Part shown: positions 55,631 to 64,000 of the stretch, piece after piece | Numbering within the stretch: the first letter of the stretch is position 1 | Layout: every line of letters starts with the position of its first letter | Notes under the pieces: model-generated | Told to the model about the DNA's origin: nothing | Databases searched by the model: none | The model's input: only the letters and a program-made list of their open reading frames with translations | Program-made: the position numbers and the translations under genes | Assembly (NCBI RefSeq): GCF_016634425.1 | Contig: NZ_JAEPES010000004.1 | Coordinates: 162,925 to 226,924, forward strand | Source of the DNA: Lacisediminihabitans changchengi | Lineage (GTDB): Bacteria > Actinomycetota > Actinomycetes > Actinomycetales > Microbacteriaceae | Direction: 5' to 3' | Length of the DNA: 64,000 bases

Positions 55631-57204
55631 TTGCTGTACTCCCTATAGCTACTGACATCGGAGTCAGTGTAGGAAGCGGGGGCGTTCCACTTCTGTTCGA
55701 GCCCACCGTTACAGGCCGCCATGATCATCTTCGACCACTTGCCCGCGGTGTAGGTGTCCGTCGCGTCGACCGAGAGGCAGCGGCTGGTGGACTTGTCAAC
55801 GAACACGTAACTCGTCGAATACGTGCCGGTGTCGAGGAAGCGGGTCCACTTCTGGCTGGTGGCCAGCGGGTTGCTGCACAGGGTGAAGGTGACGAACTTG
55901 CCGCTCGACGCGGGTGCAGTGAGGCAGTACTTGTTCGAGTCTGTCTTCGTCCCGCCGTTGTACACGTAGATGGCCTGGTCGGCGACGGACGTCGCCGGGA
56001 GGACCGGCTCGGTGTAATACCACTTGTGGTTCCAGAGCAACTGCGTGCCGGTGCCGGTCGGGTCCTGCTTGCACGGGTAGCTGATCATGAACGAGCTTGT
56101 GACTACCTGATCCGTGACGTCGGCGCAGCGCCCGAATTCCTTGTAGTTGACCATCTGGAAGGTGAGAGCGCTCGCCGCGCCCGCGCCCACAGCGGTCGAC
56201 GGCGAGAATCCGCCGCTGCAGCCGTCCCGCACCGCGAGAACCGATCCTGCTGCGATGGCACCGGGAGACAGGCAGAAGTTGGTGTTGCTGGTGTTGGTCG
56301 AATTCTGACCGACCCAGGTGTTGGATCCGACCCAACTCCACAGCTGCGTCCAGCGCGAGGCGTCGGACTTGCAAGCGGTCAGCGTGGCGGACCCCGCGAG
56401 CGCCGCGGTGTTCGTGGTGTTGGTCGGACTCGTTATGCAGAGCGGAGATTGACCGGCGACGAGAGTGCTTGCCAGCTTGATCTCGTAGTCCTTATCGTAG
56501 ACCCAGAGCTGAGTCGAGTCGTTCGCCGACTTGCAGTCTGCGGGGGCCTTCAGGGTGATCTGCGATCCGACCGTCGCCGAGGTCGCCTGCAGGCAGTACG
56601 TGTTGCCGTAGTCGTAGATTCGACCACCGGCGATATTGACGTTCGTGACCTTGAACTTGTACACGGCCGAGATGTGACGGTCGCCGATAGTCGCATCGGT
56701 CATTCCCGGAATGGCAGCCCCGAGGCCGTCTGCTTGCGCCAAGGCGTACAACGGCTGGCTGGTGCCGGGAAGCACGGTACCCGTGCAGTCCATATCGTTG
56801 GCATTCTGCCAGGTCGAGTCTTTGCCGGTGGGATCGGCCATGAAGTACTTCATCGTGACGGAGTACGTCGAGGTCGCGTCGCTGCCGTCGACCTTGCCGC
56901 TGATCGTGCATGGCAGGTTCGCCCGAAGCCCGGTGATCTTGCCGGTCGTGATGTCTGTCTTGCTCAGCGATCGAACGACTCCGAGTGCCGCCTGCAGACC
57001 GGCCTGCGCCGAGTAAACGGTCTTGGTGCTCTTCTGCGCAGTGTAGACCGGCATAGCCTGCGACAGGATGACGCTGAGCAGCACGACCGAAAGTCCCGCG
57101 ACCAGCACCATGAAGAGCAGAGCGCTCAAGAGGGCAACACCCTCGTCGTCTCTCCGCCGCATCCGGATGCTCATCTGCTGCCGCGCGAGGGTCAGCCGCC
57201 TCAC
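55627..57204 (-). CDS. PilX-like minor pilin with ricin-type lectin repeats
   Basis: A 525-residue protein. The GTG start overlaps the pilW stop (GTGA). A prepilin-like N-terminus, RRRDDEG followed by VALLSALLFMVLVAGLSVVLLS, is cut after Gly and lacks Glu at +5, as for GspK/PilX. Residues 200-515 have about six repeats of type xCL...C...QxW: CLQATS/QLWVYD, LCITSP/QLWSWVG, FCLSPG, RCADVT/QLLWNHKW, YCLTAP/QKWTRF, RCLSVD/EQKWNAP. Six such repeats suit two beta-trefoils. A glycan-binding tip adhesin is the likely role. Confidence 0.78.
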   Translation of the reverse strand: MRRLTLARQQMSIRMRRRDDEGVALLSALLFMVLVAGLSVVLLSVILSQAMPVYTAQKSTKTVYSAQAGLQAALGVVRSLSKTDITTGKITGLRANLPCTISGKVDGSDATSTYSVTMKYFMADPTGKDSTWQNANDMDCTGTVLPGTSQPLYALAQADGLGAAIPGMTDATIGDRHISAVYKFKVTNVNIAGGRIYDYGNTYCLQATSATVGSQITLKAPADCKSANDSTQLWVYDKDYEIKLASTLVAGQSPLCITSPTNTTNTAALAGSATLTACKSDASRWTQLWSWVGSNTWVGQNSTNTSNTNFCLSPGAIAAGSVLAVRDGCSGGFSPSTAVGAGAASALTFQMVNYKEFGRCADVTDQVVTSSFMISYPCKQDPTGTGTQLLWNHKWYYTEPVLPATSVADQAIYVYNGGTKTDSNKYCLTAPASSGKFVTFTLCSNPLATSQKWTRFLDTGTYSTSYVFVDKSTSRCLSVDATDTYTAGKWSKMIMAACNGGLEQKWNAPASYTDSDVSSYREYSK

Positions 57205-57842
57205 GGTCGGTACCCACTGAAGGTACACACCGGGGTGAGCGGATCGTTACTTGTCGATTTGATGGAGCTGTTGCGGGCAAAGAACGTGGTGCTTGCGGAG
57301 GCTCCGGAATCGAGCGCGCTGTTGCCCGCATCGATGGTCAGAACGAGCTGCTGTCGTGGAGAGTCACTGATGTTGGCGGGGATGAGTTGGAAAGGATGCG
57401 TCGCGACGCCGTCGTTGATGACGTTCTCCAATTTGGTCGACCAGGCGGTCGCGTTCGTGGGCGATCCGTCCGACCACTGCCGCGAATCGAGCTCTTGGTT
57501 TATGACGTCAAACCGCCACTGGATGCAGGTGGTCGCGCCACTCGCGCTGCTCGGGGCGGGGATCCGGAACTCGACGTAGCGCGTGCCTGAGGTTCCCGCT
57601 CCGGGGTAGTTGATCGAGTCGGCGTACCGCACCTGACGGTCCATGTTGCCGAAGACGACGAGCGTGCTGTTCGTGGACTCACCGACCAGTTGGGTGCGAG
57701 TTGCGCTCCGCGACAGCGCCACGATTGTCGTAAGCAGAATCGCGATGAAAACAGTGAAGACCGCCATGGAGACGAGGAGCTCGATGAGCGTGAAGCCCGC
57801 GTCGTCCCGACGCGCATCAGCGCGCTTTCGTCGCTCATCCAT
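57201..57842 (-). CDS. PilW-like minor prepilin
   Basis: A 213-residue prepilin. Its type III signal is RRDDAG followed by FTLIELLVSMAVFTVFIAILL, with the Glu at +5. The rest is a globular head with a C-terminal Cys. Overlaps pilV by eight bases and pilX by four. Minor pilins of this class prime pilus assembly. Confidence 0.88.
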   Translation of the reverse strand: MDERRKRADARRDDAGFTLIELLVSMAVFTVFIAILLTTIVALSRSATRTQLVGESTNSTLVVFGNMDRQVRYADSINYPGAGTSGTRYVEFRIPAPSSASGATTCIQWRFDVINQELDSRQWSDGSPTNATAWSTKLENVINDGVATHPFQLIPANISDSPRQQLVLTIDAGNSALDSGASASTTFFARNSSIKSTSNDPLTPVCTFSGYRP

Positions 57843-58473
57843 TGGTAGTCCATTCGAGATCCGCGTGGGCGTCGAGCAGTGTGGTCACCGCGTACGAGCA
57901 TGGGCTGGCGGTTGAGCAGCCCTGCCCGCCCGTCCAGCGCACCAGAACGACTACGCGGGTGAGCGGGGTATATCCAGGAAAGCTCGTGGGAAGCGTCTGC
58001 GATGACGGGAGCTTTGTGCAATCGCCGCCGGCCGTCTGGCCCGGCATGGTGCCGAGTTTTTGGAAGCAGGTGCCGATCACCGTGGTGATCTTGTACACCG
58101 TTCCGTCCTGCGTCTGGGTGTCATTGATCGGCACCTTCTGCGCAGAAGGAAGCGGGAGCGAGTGGTCATATTCCTGATAGGTGTTCGCTACCGCTGGGAT
58201 GGAGCTATTGGCGACAAAACTTGCGGTGACATCGCTGGCAGAACGCCCGCTATAGATCAGTCCGGCCGGAAGACCACTCACCTGTTCCATCGCGTCATTT
58301 GCGACCGTGACGGCGACGGCTTGGTGTTGCTGAGTTACAGAGCCAGTAGTGCTCGCGATAGCCAGGCCCGTCGCGGCCGTAGCAACAATGCCCATGATGC
58401 TGATCGCGACGATCACCTCGATGAGGGTCATGCCCTCGTCGGAGCGGTCAGGCTGTGGAACGCAGCACATCAC
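57835..58473 (-). CDS. PilV-like minor prepilin
   Basis: A 212-residue prepilin with SDEG followed by MTLIEVIVAISIMGIVATAATG, with Glu at +5, then a cysteine-containing head (TCFQKLG, DCTKLP, GCSTASPCSYA). Follows pilA by 92 bp containing a stem-loop. Assembled with PilW and PilX in the pilus tip complex by analogy. Confidence 0.88.
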   Translation of the reverse strand: MMCCVPQPDRSDEGMTLIEVIVAISIMGIVATAATGLAIASTTGSVTQQHQAVAVTVANDAMEQVSGLPAGLIYSGRSASDVTASFVANSSIPAVANTYQEYDHSLPLPSAQKVPINDTQTQDGTVYKITTVIGTCFQKLGTMPGQTAGGDCTKLPSSQTLPTSFPGYTPLTRVVVLVRWTGGQGCSTASPCSYAVTTLLDAHADLEWTTNG

Positions 58474-58518
58474 ATTTTTCCCTGAGATTCGTCGGGCTGG
58501 CGAGTATCGACTGCGAGA

Positions 58519-58546
58519 GTTCGGGGCCCCTCGCGGGACCCCGAAC
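58519..58546 (-). other. stem-loop after the major pilin gene
   Basis: GTTCGGGG pairs with CCCCGAAC around a 12-base loop, 20 bases after the pilA stop on the minus strand, before pilV. It would lower read-through or protect pilA mRNA, so that the major pilin is made in excess. Confidence 0.75.
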
Positions 58547-58565
58547 GGTTGCTTCTATCGATCCG

Positions 58566-58991
58566 TTAGCCCGCCCAGGTTTGCAATCCACCCTTTGAAC
58601 TGTCGAACGTCTGGTTGCCCGTCACGTTGGAGTTGCTCCCGAGAATCGTGTAGCCGTTTGCGGTAGCCGTAACCGTGATCGTGTTGCCAGGCGTTACCTT
58701 GAACGGCGCGCTAGCCGTGGTCGAAGTAAACGCGGTTCCAGGGAACTTGTCGTAGGACCCGTTATTTTGTGTGCCGTAGGTCTCGACCGCCACAGCGGCG
58801 TTCTTGAGGTCGGATCCAACGGATGCCTTCCACGCGCTCTGGCGCTGGTTGAGGAACACCGGGATCGCGATCGCGGCGAGGATTCCGATGATGATGATGA
58901 CGACGAGGAGCTCGATCAGCGTGAAGCCCTTGTCGCCCTTTTGCAGTGCCGCGTGACGCTTGGCCACCGACTGGTTGAATCGCATGAACAT
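58566..58991 (-). CDS. pilA: major type IV pilin
   Basis: A 141-residue prepilin. The leader ends QKGDKG, followed by FTLIELLVVIIIIGILAAIA, then IPVFLNQRQSAWKASVGSDLKNAAVAVETY, the classic type IVa N-terminal helix. The globular part is short (about 75 residues) and has no cysteine pair. AGGA precedes the ATG. A 250-bp leader and a following stem-loop fit a strongly expressed major subunit. Confidence 0.93.
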   Translation of the reverse strand: MFMRFNQSVAKRHAALQKGDKGFTLIELLVVIIIIGILAAIAIPVFLNQRQSAWKASVGSDLKNAAVAVETYGTQNNGSYDKFPGTAFTSTTASAPFKVTPGNTITVTATANGYTILGSNSNVTGNQTFDSSKGGLQTWAG

Positions 58992-59241
58992 AGTTTTTGT
59001 TCCTGTCTGGGATGTGTGCTGCTGCGGACAGGTGGCCCCCTAATGAAATGCCCCCTGGCAGCAATATTCCCCGAGCGTCACTCCCCCGTACATCCCACAA
59101 ACAGGGGTACTATCAGCATTTTTCGCCCCCAGTGCGGGGGTGACCAGGCCGTTTTCTACCCACCATGCATTCCAAATGTGGAATACGACTTTGTCACAAT
59201 TACTCCGGAGACGACTTCGGAGTGATCGGGTTTGCGGCGAA
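58992..59241 (-). other. gap between pilC and pilA
   Basis: Gene-free. Contains two copies of GCCCCCT fifteen bases apart (59035-59041 and 59050-59056), a CCCCC/GGGGG stem near 59126-59140, and the pilC stem-loop at 59202-59223. No promoter was confidently assigned for pilA. Confidence 0.5.
59202..59223 (-). terminator. possible terminator after pilC
   Basis: ACTCCG and AG pair with CT and CGGAGT on the minus strand, starting 19 bases after the pilC stop. A second short stem ATTCC/GGAAT follows (59169-59184). Confidence 0.5.
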
Positions 59242-60462
59242 TTACTTGATCTGGTTGAAGATGGTGAAGATCGGCATGTACAGAGCCACGATCATGCCAC
59301 CGATGATCGTGCCGATCACGGCGATCATGAGCGGCTCGATCAGCGAGGTGAGTGCCTCGGCGGTGGCCGTGACCTCCTCGTCGTAGAAGTCGGCGATCTT
59401 GGTGAGCATGGTCTCGAGCGCCCCGGAGTCCTCGCCCACGGCGATCATCTGCACGACCATGGCGGGGAAGATCGGCTGCTCGGCAAGCGGGCCGGCGATC
59501 GAGTTGCCGGTGCGCACCGAGTCTTGCACCTTCTTGAGCGCGTTCTCGATCACCCAGTTGCCGGAGGTCTCCCCCACGATGTTGAGTGCCTGCAGAATCG
59601 GCACGCCGGCGCCGATCATGGCGGCGAAGTTGCGGGTGAACCGCGCGACAGCGACCTTCGCGAAAAGCCCACCGAAGACCGGGATCTTCAAGCGAAGCGG
59701 ATCGAAGATCGACCGCACCTTCTCTTTGTCCTTGTTGAACTTCCACCAGAGGCTCGTGCCGATGAGCACCACGGCCAGCAGGGGCGCGATCCAGATCATG
59801 TTCTGCGACAAGGTCACCAGAATCTGGGTCGGGATCGGTAGCTGCCCGCCGAGGCTGGTGAACATCGCCTGGAACACCGGGACGATGAAGATCAGCATGG
59901 CGATCACCGCCACGAAAGCCATGATCAGTACGGCGACGGGATAGGTGAGCGCCGACTTGATGGTGGCGCGCAGCTTGACGTCCGACTCAAAATTTGCAGC
60001 GATCGATTCGAGAGCCCCGTCGAGGAATCCGCCCGTCTCCCCGGCGCGCACCAGATAGATCATGAGGCGCGGGAAGATGCGCGGATGCTTGGCGAAGCTC
60101 TCCGAGAGCGAGACGCCGCTCTCGATATCGGACCGAACCTCGGCCAAAGTCAAAGCGAGCTTCTTGTTCTCGGTCTGACTGGCGAGGATCGTCAGCGTCT
60201 TCAGCAGCGACAGACCAGCGGCGATCATTGTCGCCATCTGCCGGCTCATGATCGCGAGGTCTTTGAGCCCCACTCCCTTGCTGAGAAACGAGATCTCCAT
60301 GTTGAGACCCGTTCCGTCTTTCGCCTCCGAGATCGAGGTGGGCGAGACGCCCATTGCTCGCAACCGCAGAGCGGCGTTCGACTCGGTGGCCGCATCCACC
60401 TTGCCCTTGACAACCTTGCCCGCGGAGTCTCGGCCCGTGTAGGCGTACGCCAGCGTCGCCAC
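59242..60462 (-). CDS. pilC: type IV pilus inner-membrane platform protein PilC (T2SS F family)
   Basis: A 406-residue membrane protein with two T2SSF domains and about three to four helices (near 170-200, 215-240, 370-400). Blocks: AYTGRDSAGKVVKGKVDAAT at the start, FSRQ-like MSRQMATMIAAGLSLLKTL, PRIFPRLMIYLVRAGETGG, and in the second repeat RFTRNFAAMIGAGVPILQAL. The GTG start overlaps the pilT stop (TAGTG). Confidence 0.92.
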   Translation of the reverse strand: MATLAYAYTGRDSAGKVVKGKVDAATESNAALRLRAMGVSPTSISEAKDGTGLNMEISFLSKGVGLKDLAIMSRQMATMIAAGLSLLKTLTILASQTENKKLALTLAEVRSDIESGVSLSESFAKHPRIFPRLMIYLVRAGETGGFLDGALESIAANFESDVKLRATIKSALTYPVAVLIMAFVAVIAMLIFIVPVFQAMFTSLGGQLPIPTQILVTLSQNMIWIAPLLAVVLIGTSLWWKFNKDKEKVRSIFDPLRLKIPVFGGLFAKVAVARFTRNFAAMIGAGVPILQALNIVGETSGNWVIENALKKVQDSVRTGNSIAGPLAEQPIFPAMVVQMIAVGEDSGALETMLTKIADFYDEEVTATAEALTSLIEPLMIAVIGTIIGGMIVALYMPIFTIFNQIK

Positions 60463-62504
60463 TACTCGGCCTTCCTGGAGTAGACGTCACCGAAGTCGAT
60501 GCCCGACGTTGCCATGGCGTTCGCCGCGGCATCCGTGGCACTCTCCGCCCGATGGATGAGTAGCTTGAGCGACTCGGCATCCTGCGCCTTGTCCATCGCG
60601 GCCTTCACCGTGATGGTGCCGGCGTTGGCGAGGTCGGCGAGGTGCGAATCCATGGTGTGCATGCCGTGGTCGCGACCCGCCTGCATCGCCGAGGCGATCT
60701 GATAGGTCTTTCCTTCGCGGATCAGGTTGTTGATCGCGGGCGTGGCGATCAAGATTTCGGTGGCGACGACTCGGCCCTTGCCGCTCGCGCGCTTGACGAG
60801 GGTCTGACACACCACGCCCTGTAGGGTCGCCGCGAGCTGCGAGCGCACCTGCCCCTGCTGATGGGGCGGGAAGACGTCGATCACTCGGTCGATGGTCTGA
60901 GCCGCGTCCTGAGTGTGCAGGGTTGCGAACACGAGGTGGCCGGTCTCTGCCGCGGTCAGTGCCACCGAGATGGTCTCGAGGTCTCGGAGCTCACCGATCA
61001 GGATGACATCCGGGTCCTGCCGCAGAACGTGCTTGAGCGCGCTGGCGAAGCTGTGGGTGTCTGGACCGACCTCTCGCTGATTGACCAGCGACTTGTGGTT
61101 CTTGTGCATGAACTCGATGGGGTCTTCGACCGTCACGATGTGATCAGCACGCGTGCGGTTGACCAGGTCGATGAGGGCTGCGAGCGTCGTCGACTTTCCG
61201 GAACCGGTCGGTCCCGTCACCAGCACCAGGCCTCGGGCGAGGGTGGCGAAGCGGGCGACACTGTCGGGCACACCCAGATCTTTCAGCTGCACGATGTCCG
61301 TTGGGATGAGACGAAATGCGGCCCCCATCGCGCCGCGCTGTTGATACACGTTGACGCGGAAGCGAGCGTTCGCCGACACCGTGTAGGCGAGGTCGAGTTC
61401 GAGCTGTTCGTCGAACGTCGCCTTCTGTTCGTCGGTGAGGATGCTGGTGAGGGCGGCAGCGACCTTGTCCTTGTTCCAGACCGACAGTCCGTCGACGGGG
61501 CGCAGACCACCATCGACGCGAATCATCGGGATCGCGTTGGTGGTGACGTGGAGGTCGGATGCCCCGAGCCCCAGCACCTCGGTGAGCGCCGCAATGAGTT
61601 CCGGATCGGCCTTCGCGCGGAAGGCGACACTCTCGGCGTCCATTGGAAGATCGAAAAAGCCCTCGTTCTGATCGACCACGTCCGGAAGGACGGGAATCGC
61701 CGGGGCGACGAAGGCCGCGGCTGGCTCGGGGATCGGTGTCGGGACGATCGCGGGCGTCCCCGTCGGAGCTGCGAAATTAAGTGCGGCCGCGGTCGGTGCG
61801 GTGAAGGGCTGGACTGGTTCCGGCCGGATGGGTTCCGCCGCAACGGCCTCCTCGACGATCGGCGGACCGACCAGCGGATCGACCGGCTTCTCGCCGGCGG
61901 CTTCGCGTGCAAGGAACGCCGCCCGACGACGCTCCGACAAGATCACAGGTTGTGGCATGGCGACATCCGGAACCGATTCCGGTACGGTCTCGGCTGCTGC
62001 GGGCACGCTCGGCTCTGCAGCCACCGCACTGGCAAATGGCTCCCCGACGATGTTCGGAAACATCTCCTCGACATAGGAGTTGCTGAAGGTCTCGGCCACC
62101 GGCTTGTCGAAGGTGCCGTAGTCGAACGACGGCGTCGGTTCCGGCATCCACCCGGCGGTGTAATCGGGAGTCGGGGCAGAGAAATTCGTCCCGGGCGGCC
62201 CGGCGAACGAACCAGGCGCCGGAAACTGCGGTTCGCCGGTCGGCTGCGTGAAGGGCTGCGCGCCAGCGGGAGGCGGGAAGCTGGCTCCGGCCGGTGCCGG
62301 AAACCCCGCCGCGCTCTGGTTCGGGTTCAGCGTCACTGCGCCTGGCGGCGGAGGGAACGACGCGATGTCGGGTGCGACGATGCCGTCGGTCGACTGCGGA
62401 TAGACGGTCGGCGGCATCCGGAACTCCAGAGCATCCGCTGCCTCATCCGCCGCCCGCTGGGCTGCCTGGGCATCCCCCAACGGAATCTCGTACGGCTGAT
62501 TCAT
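60462..62504 (-). CDS. pilT: PilT-type pilus retraction ATPase with long disordered N-terminus
   Basis: A 680-residue protein. MNQPYEIPLGDAQAAQ is the start, with GAGGGG upstream. The first 315 or so residues are Pro/Ala/Glu-rich. The PilT part begins near 320 (LTEVLGLGASDLHVTTNAIP), with Walker A TGPTGSGKST near 445, the Asp box TVEDPIEFMHKN, Walker B region DPDVILIGELRD, and the retraction motif AINNLIREGKTYQI. Usual PilT is about 350 residues, so the extension is uncommon. Between pilB and pilC. Confidence 0.93.
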   Translation of the reverse strand: MNQPYEIPLGDAQAAQRAADEAADALEFRMPPTVYPQSTDGIVAPDIASFPPPPGAVTLNPNQSAAGFPAPAGASFPPPAGAQPFTQPTGEPQFPAPGSFAGPPGTNFSAPTPDYTAGWMPEPTPSFDYGTFDKPVAETFSNSYVEEMFPNIVGEPFASAVAAEPSVPAAAETVPESVPDVAMPQPVILSERRRAAFLAREAAGEKPVDPLVGPPIVEEAVAAEPIRPEPVQPFTAPTAAALNFAAPTGTPAIVPTPIPEPAAAFVAPAIPVLPDVVDQNEGFFDLPMDAESVAFRAKADPELIAALTEVLGLGASDLHVTTNAIPMIRVDGGLRPVDGLSVWNKDKVAAALTSILTDEQKATFDEQLELDLAYTVSANARFRVNVYQQRGAMGAAFRLIPTDIVQLKDLGVPDSVARFATLARGLVLVTGPTGSGKSTTLAALIDLVNRTRADHIVTVEDPIEFMHKNHKSLVNQREVGPDTHSFASALKHVLRQDPDVILIGELRDLETISVALTAAETGHLVFATLHTQDAAQTIDRVIDVFPPHQQGQVRSQLAATLQGVVCQTLVKRASGKGRVVATEILIATPAINNLIREGKTYQIASAMQAGRDHGMHTMDSHLADLANAGTITVKAAMDKAQDAESLKLLIHRAESATDAAANAMATSGIDFGDVYSRKAE

Positions 62505-62559
62505 GTGCTTTCCCCTCGTGTTGCACTTGACCTGTCGATGACACCCCCGCGCCATCGGA

Positions 62560-64000
62560 TTACGCGACGACGCGAAGAATCTCTTCGATCGACGTCAAAC
62601 CCATCTGTGCTTTGGCCCATCCGTCTTGGCGGAGGGTCAGCATGCCCTCGCGCATCGCGACGTTTTTGATCTCCGCGCTCGACGCGCGAGCGACGGCCAG
62701 ACGCTCGATGTCCTCCGTGACGGTCATGATCTCGTGAATGGCGATGCGACCGCGGTATCCGGTGTTCGAGCAGACCGAACATCCGATCGCGCGGTGCAGC
62801 GTCGGCATCGGGAAGTCGGGATTGAGTCGGAATCCGACCGCGGCGAGGTCGTTGAGCTCGGCGACGTACGGCTCCTTGCACCGGTCGCACAGTCGACGGG
62901 CGAGACGTTGTGCGACCACCGAGTCGAGCGCAGATCCGACCAGGAAGGGCTCGATTTCCATTTCGGTGAGGCGAGTGATCGCACTGGGAGCGTCATTGGT
63001 GTGAAGAGTGGAGAGCACGAGGTGGCCGGTGAGCGAAGCCTCGATGGCGATCTGTGCAGTCTCGTGGTCGCGGATCTCACCGAGCAGCACGACATCCGGG
63101 TCGGAGCGCAGGATGCTACGCAGGGCGCTTGCGAAAGTGAGCCCCGCCTTGACGTTCACCTGCACCTGGTTGATCCCCGCCATGCGGTACTCCACCGGGT
63201 CTTCGACCGTGATCACGTTGATCTCGGGCCGTGCGACCGTATTGAGTGTTGTGTAGAGCGTTGTCGACTTGCCGGAACCCGTCGGCCCGGTGACCAGAAT
63301 CATTCCGTAGGGCTTCGTGTACGACTTCTTGTACGCCGCGGCGTTGCGCTCGAGTAGACCCAGGTCGGAAAGCTGCATGCTCGAACTCGAGTTGTCGAGG
63401 ATTCGCATGACGACCTTCTCGCCCCAGACCGTCGGCAGGGTGGCGACGCGGAGGTCGACCTTGCGGCCGGCGTGGACGACGGAGAGCCGACCATCCTGCG
63501 GCTTGCGGCGCTCGGAGATGTCGATGTCACTCATGATCTTGAGGCGCGAGATGACGCCGTTCTGGATCTGCTTCGGCGCCTGCTGCATCTCGTGCAGCAC
63601 GCCGTCGATGCGGTAGCGGACGCGCATATCGTGCTCCGCGGGCTCGATGTGGATGTCCGAGGCCCGGTCTTGGATCGCCTGGCTGATGAGCAGGTTGACG
63701 AAACGTACGATCGGCGCGTCGTCTTCCAGCGCCTCGGTGCCTGTGGCGACGACATCCGCTGACGGACGGCTCTCTTCCTCGATTGCGGTGGTGAGCTGGT
63801 CGAGCTCCCCGTCCGCACGCAGGAATCGGTTCATCGCATTGCGGAGGTCTTGGCGCTCCGCCACCACCACCGCAATGTGCATCCGAGTTGCTGCGCGGAT
63901 GTCGTCCAGGGCGAAAACGTCGCCCGGATCGGCCATTGCCACGGTGAGGGTCTCGCCGTTCACAGTGATCGGCAGAAGGTCGTGTCGGCGGCAGAGCAGG
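62560..64000 (-). CDS. pilB: PilB-type pilus extension ATPase (partial, cut by right edge)
   Basis: At least 480 residues; the frame stays open to the edge with a sequence, LLCRRHDLLPITVNGETLTV, typical of the N2 domain, so the N-terminus lies beyond the window. Seen are SDIHIEPAE, RISxSR-like GVLHEMQQAPKQ, Walker A TGPTGSGKST, the Asp box TVEDPVEYRMAGINQVQV, HTNDAP and the zinc pairs CDRC ... CSVC. It powers pilus extension. First gene of the visible pilus operon, 55 bases before pilT. Confidence 0.94.
   Translation of the reverse strand, partial: LLCRRHDLLPITVNGETLTVAMADPGDVFALDDIRAATRMHIAVVVAERQDLRNAMNRFLRADGELDQLTTAIEEESRPSADVVATGTEALEDDAPIVRFVNLLISQAIQDRASDIHIEPAEHDMRVRYRIDGVLHEMQQAPKQIQNGVISRLKIMSDIDISERRKPQDGRLSVVHAGRKVDLRVATLPTVWGEKVVMRILDNSSSSMQLSDLGLLERNAAAYKKSYTKPYGMILVTGPTGSGKSTTLYTTLNTVARPEINVITVEDPVEYRMAGINQVQVNVKAGLTFASALRSILRSDPDVVLLGEIRDHETAQIAIEASLTGHLVLSTLHTNDAPSAITRLTEMEIEPFLVGSALDSVVAQRLARRLCDRCKEPYVAELNDLAAVGFRLNPDFPMPTLHRAIGCSVCSNTGYRGRIAIHEIMTVTEDIERLAVARASSAEIKNVAMREGMLTLRQDGWAKAQMGLTSIEEILRVVA

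Overview
The window reads as a chromosomal segment of a high-GC actinobacterium, most probably a member of the Microbacteriaceae. This rests on gene order and protein style, not on a database search. The gene order rplM-rpsI-glmM, coaA/glmS, acpS-alr-tsaE-tsaB-rimI-tsaD next to a CIRCE-controlled promoter is typical of Actinomycetota. Many ribosomal proteins carry Ala/Lys/Glu-rich tails, GTG starts are common, and short intergenic repeats contain GGTTTCGATACGC and GGTCGAGTAG cores. No rRNA, tRNA, CRISPR array, prophage or insertion sequence was seen. Nearly all genes lie on the minus strand.

Layout. Positions 1-9440 hold tandem CIRCE operators at the left edge (probably the groES promoter, firing leftward out of the window), a methyltransferase, two small DUF4190 membrane proteins, the tRNA t6A and cell-wall cluster (tsaD, rimI, tsaB, tsaE, alr, acpS), and the divergent pair glmS / coaA. 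Positions 9500-17300 hold glmM-rpsI-rplM, truA, an OafA-type acyltransferase with an SGNH tail, and a split LigD-like ligase / polymerase pair, with several intergenic repeats. Positions 17365-33504 form the S10-spc-alpha ribosomal superoperon (rpsJ to map, infA-rpmJ, rpsM-rpsK, rpoA-rplQ); rpsN and rpsD are missing from their usual places. Positions 33879-36694 hold a DUF1275 membrane protein, topoisomerase IB and a DUF559/AbiEi-like protein flanked by two copies of a 61-bp palindrome. Positions 37084-41465 are the str operon (rpsL-rpsG-fusA-tuf).

The right third is accessory. Positions 41873-52245 form a compact type VII secretion-like locus: an FHA-containing EssC/EccC ATPase, two membrane proteins, two Esx/WXG100-like small proteins, a 447-residue candidate substrate, a pair of related 200-residue proteins and a polytopic membrane protein. 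The two Esx-headed transcription units share a 35-bp upstream element (28 of 35 positions identical). I consider that element, together with the minimal locus, the most novel signal in the window. No eccB, eccD, eccE or mycP, and no essA, essB or esaA, was recognised.

Positions 52412-64000 form a complete-looking Gram-positive type IV pilus cluster, transcribed pilB-pilT-pilC-pilA-pilV-pilW-pilX-pilD-pilM-pilN-pilO (pilB runs off the right edge). The pilX-like minor pilin has about six ricin-type (C...QxW) repeats, suggesting a lectin-bearing pilus tip. The retraction ATPase carries a disordered N-terminal extension of about 300 residues.
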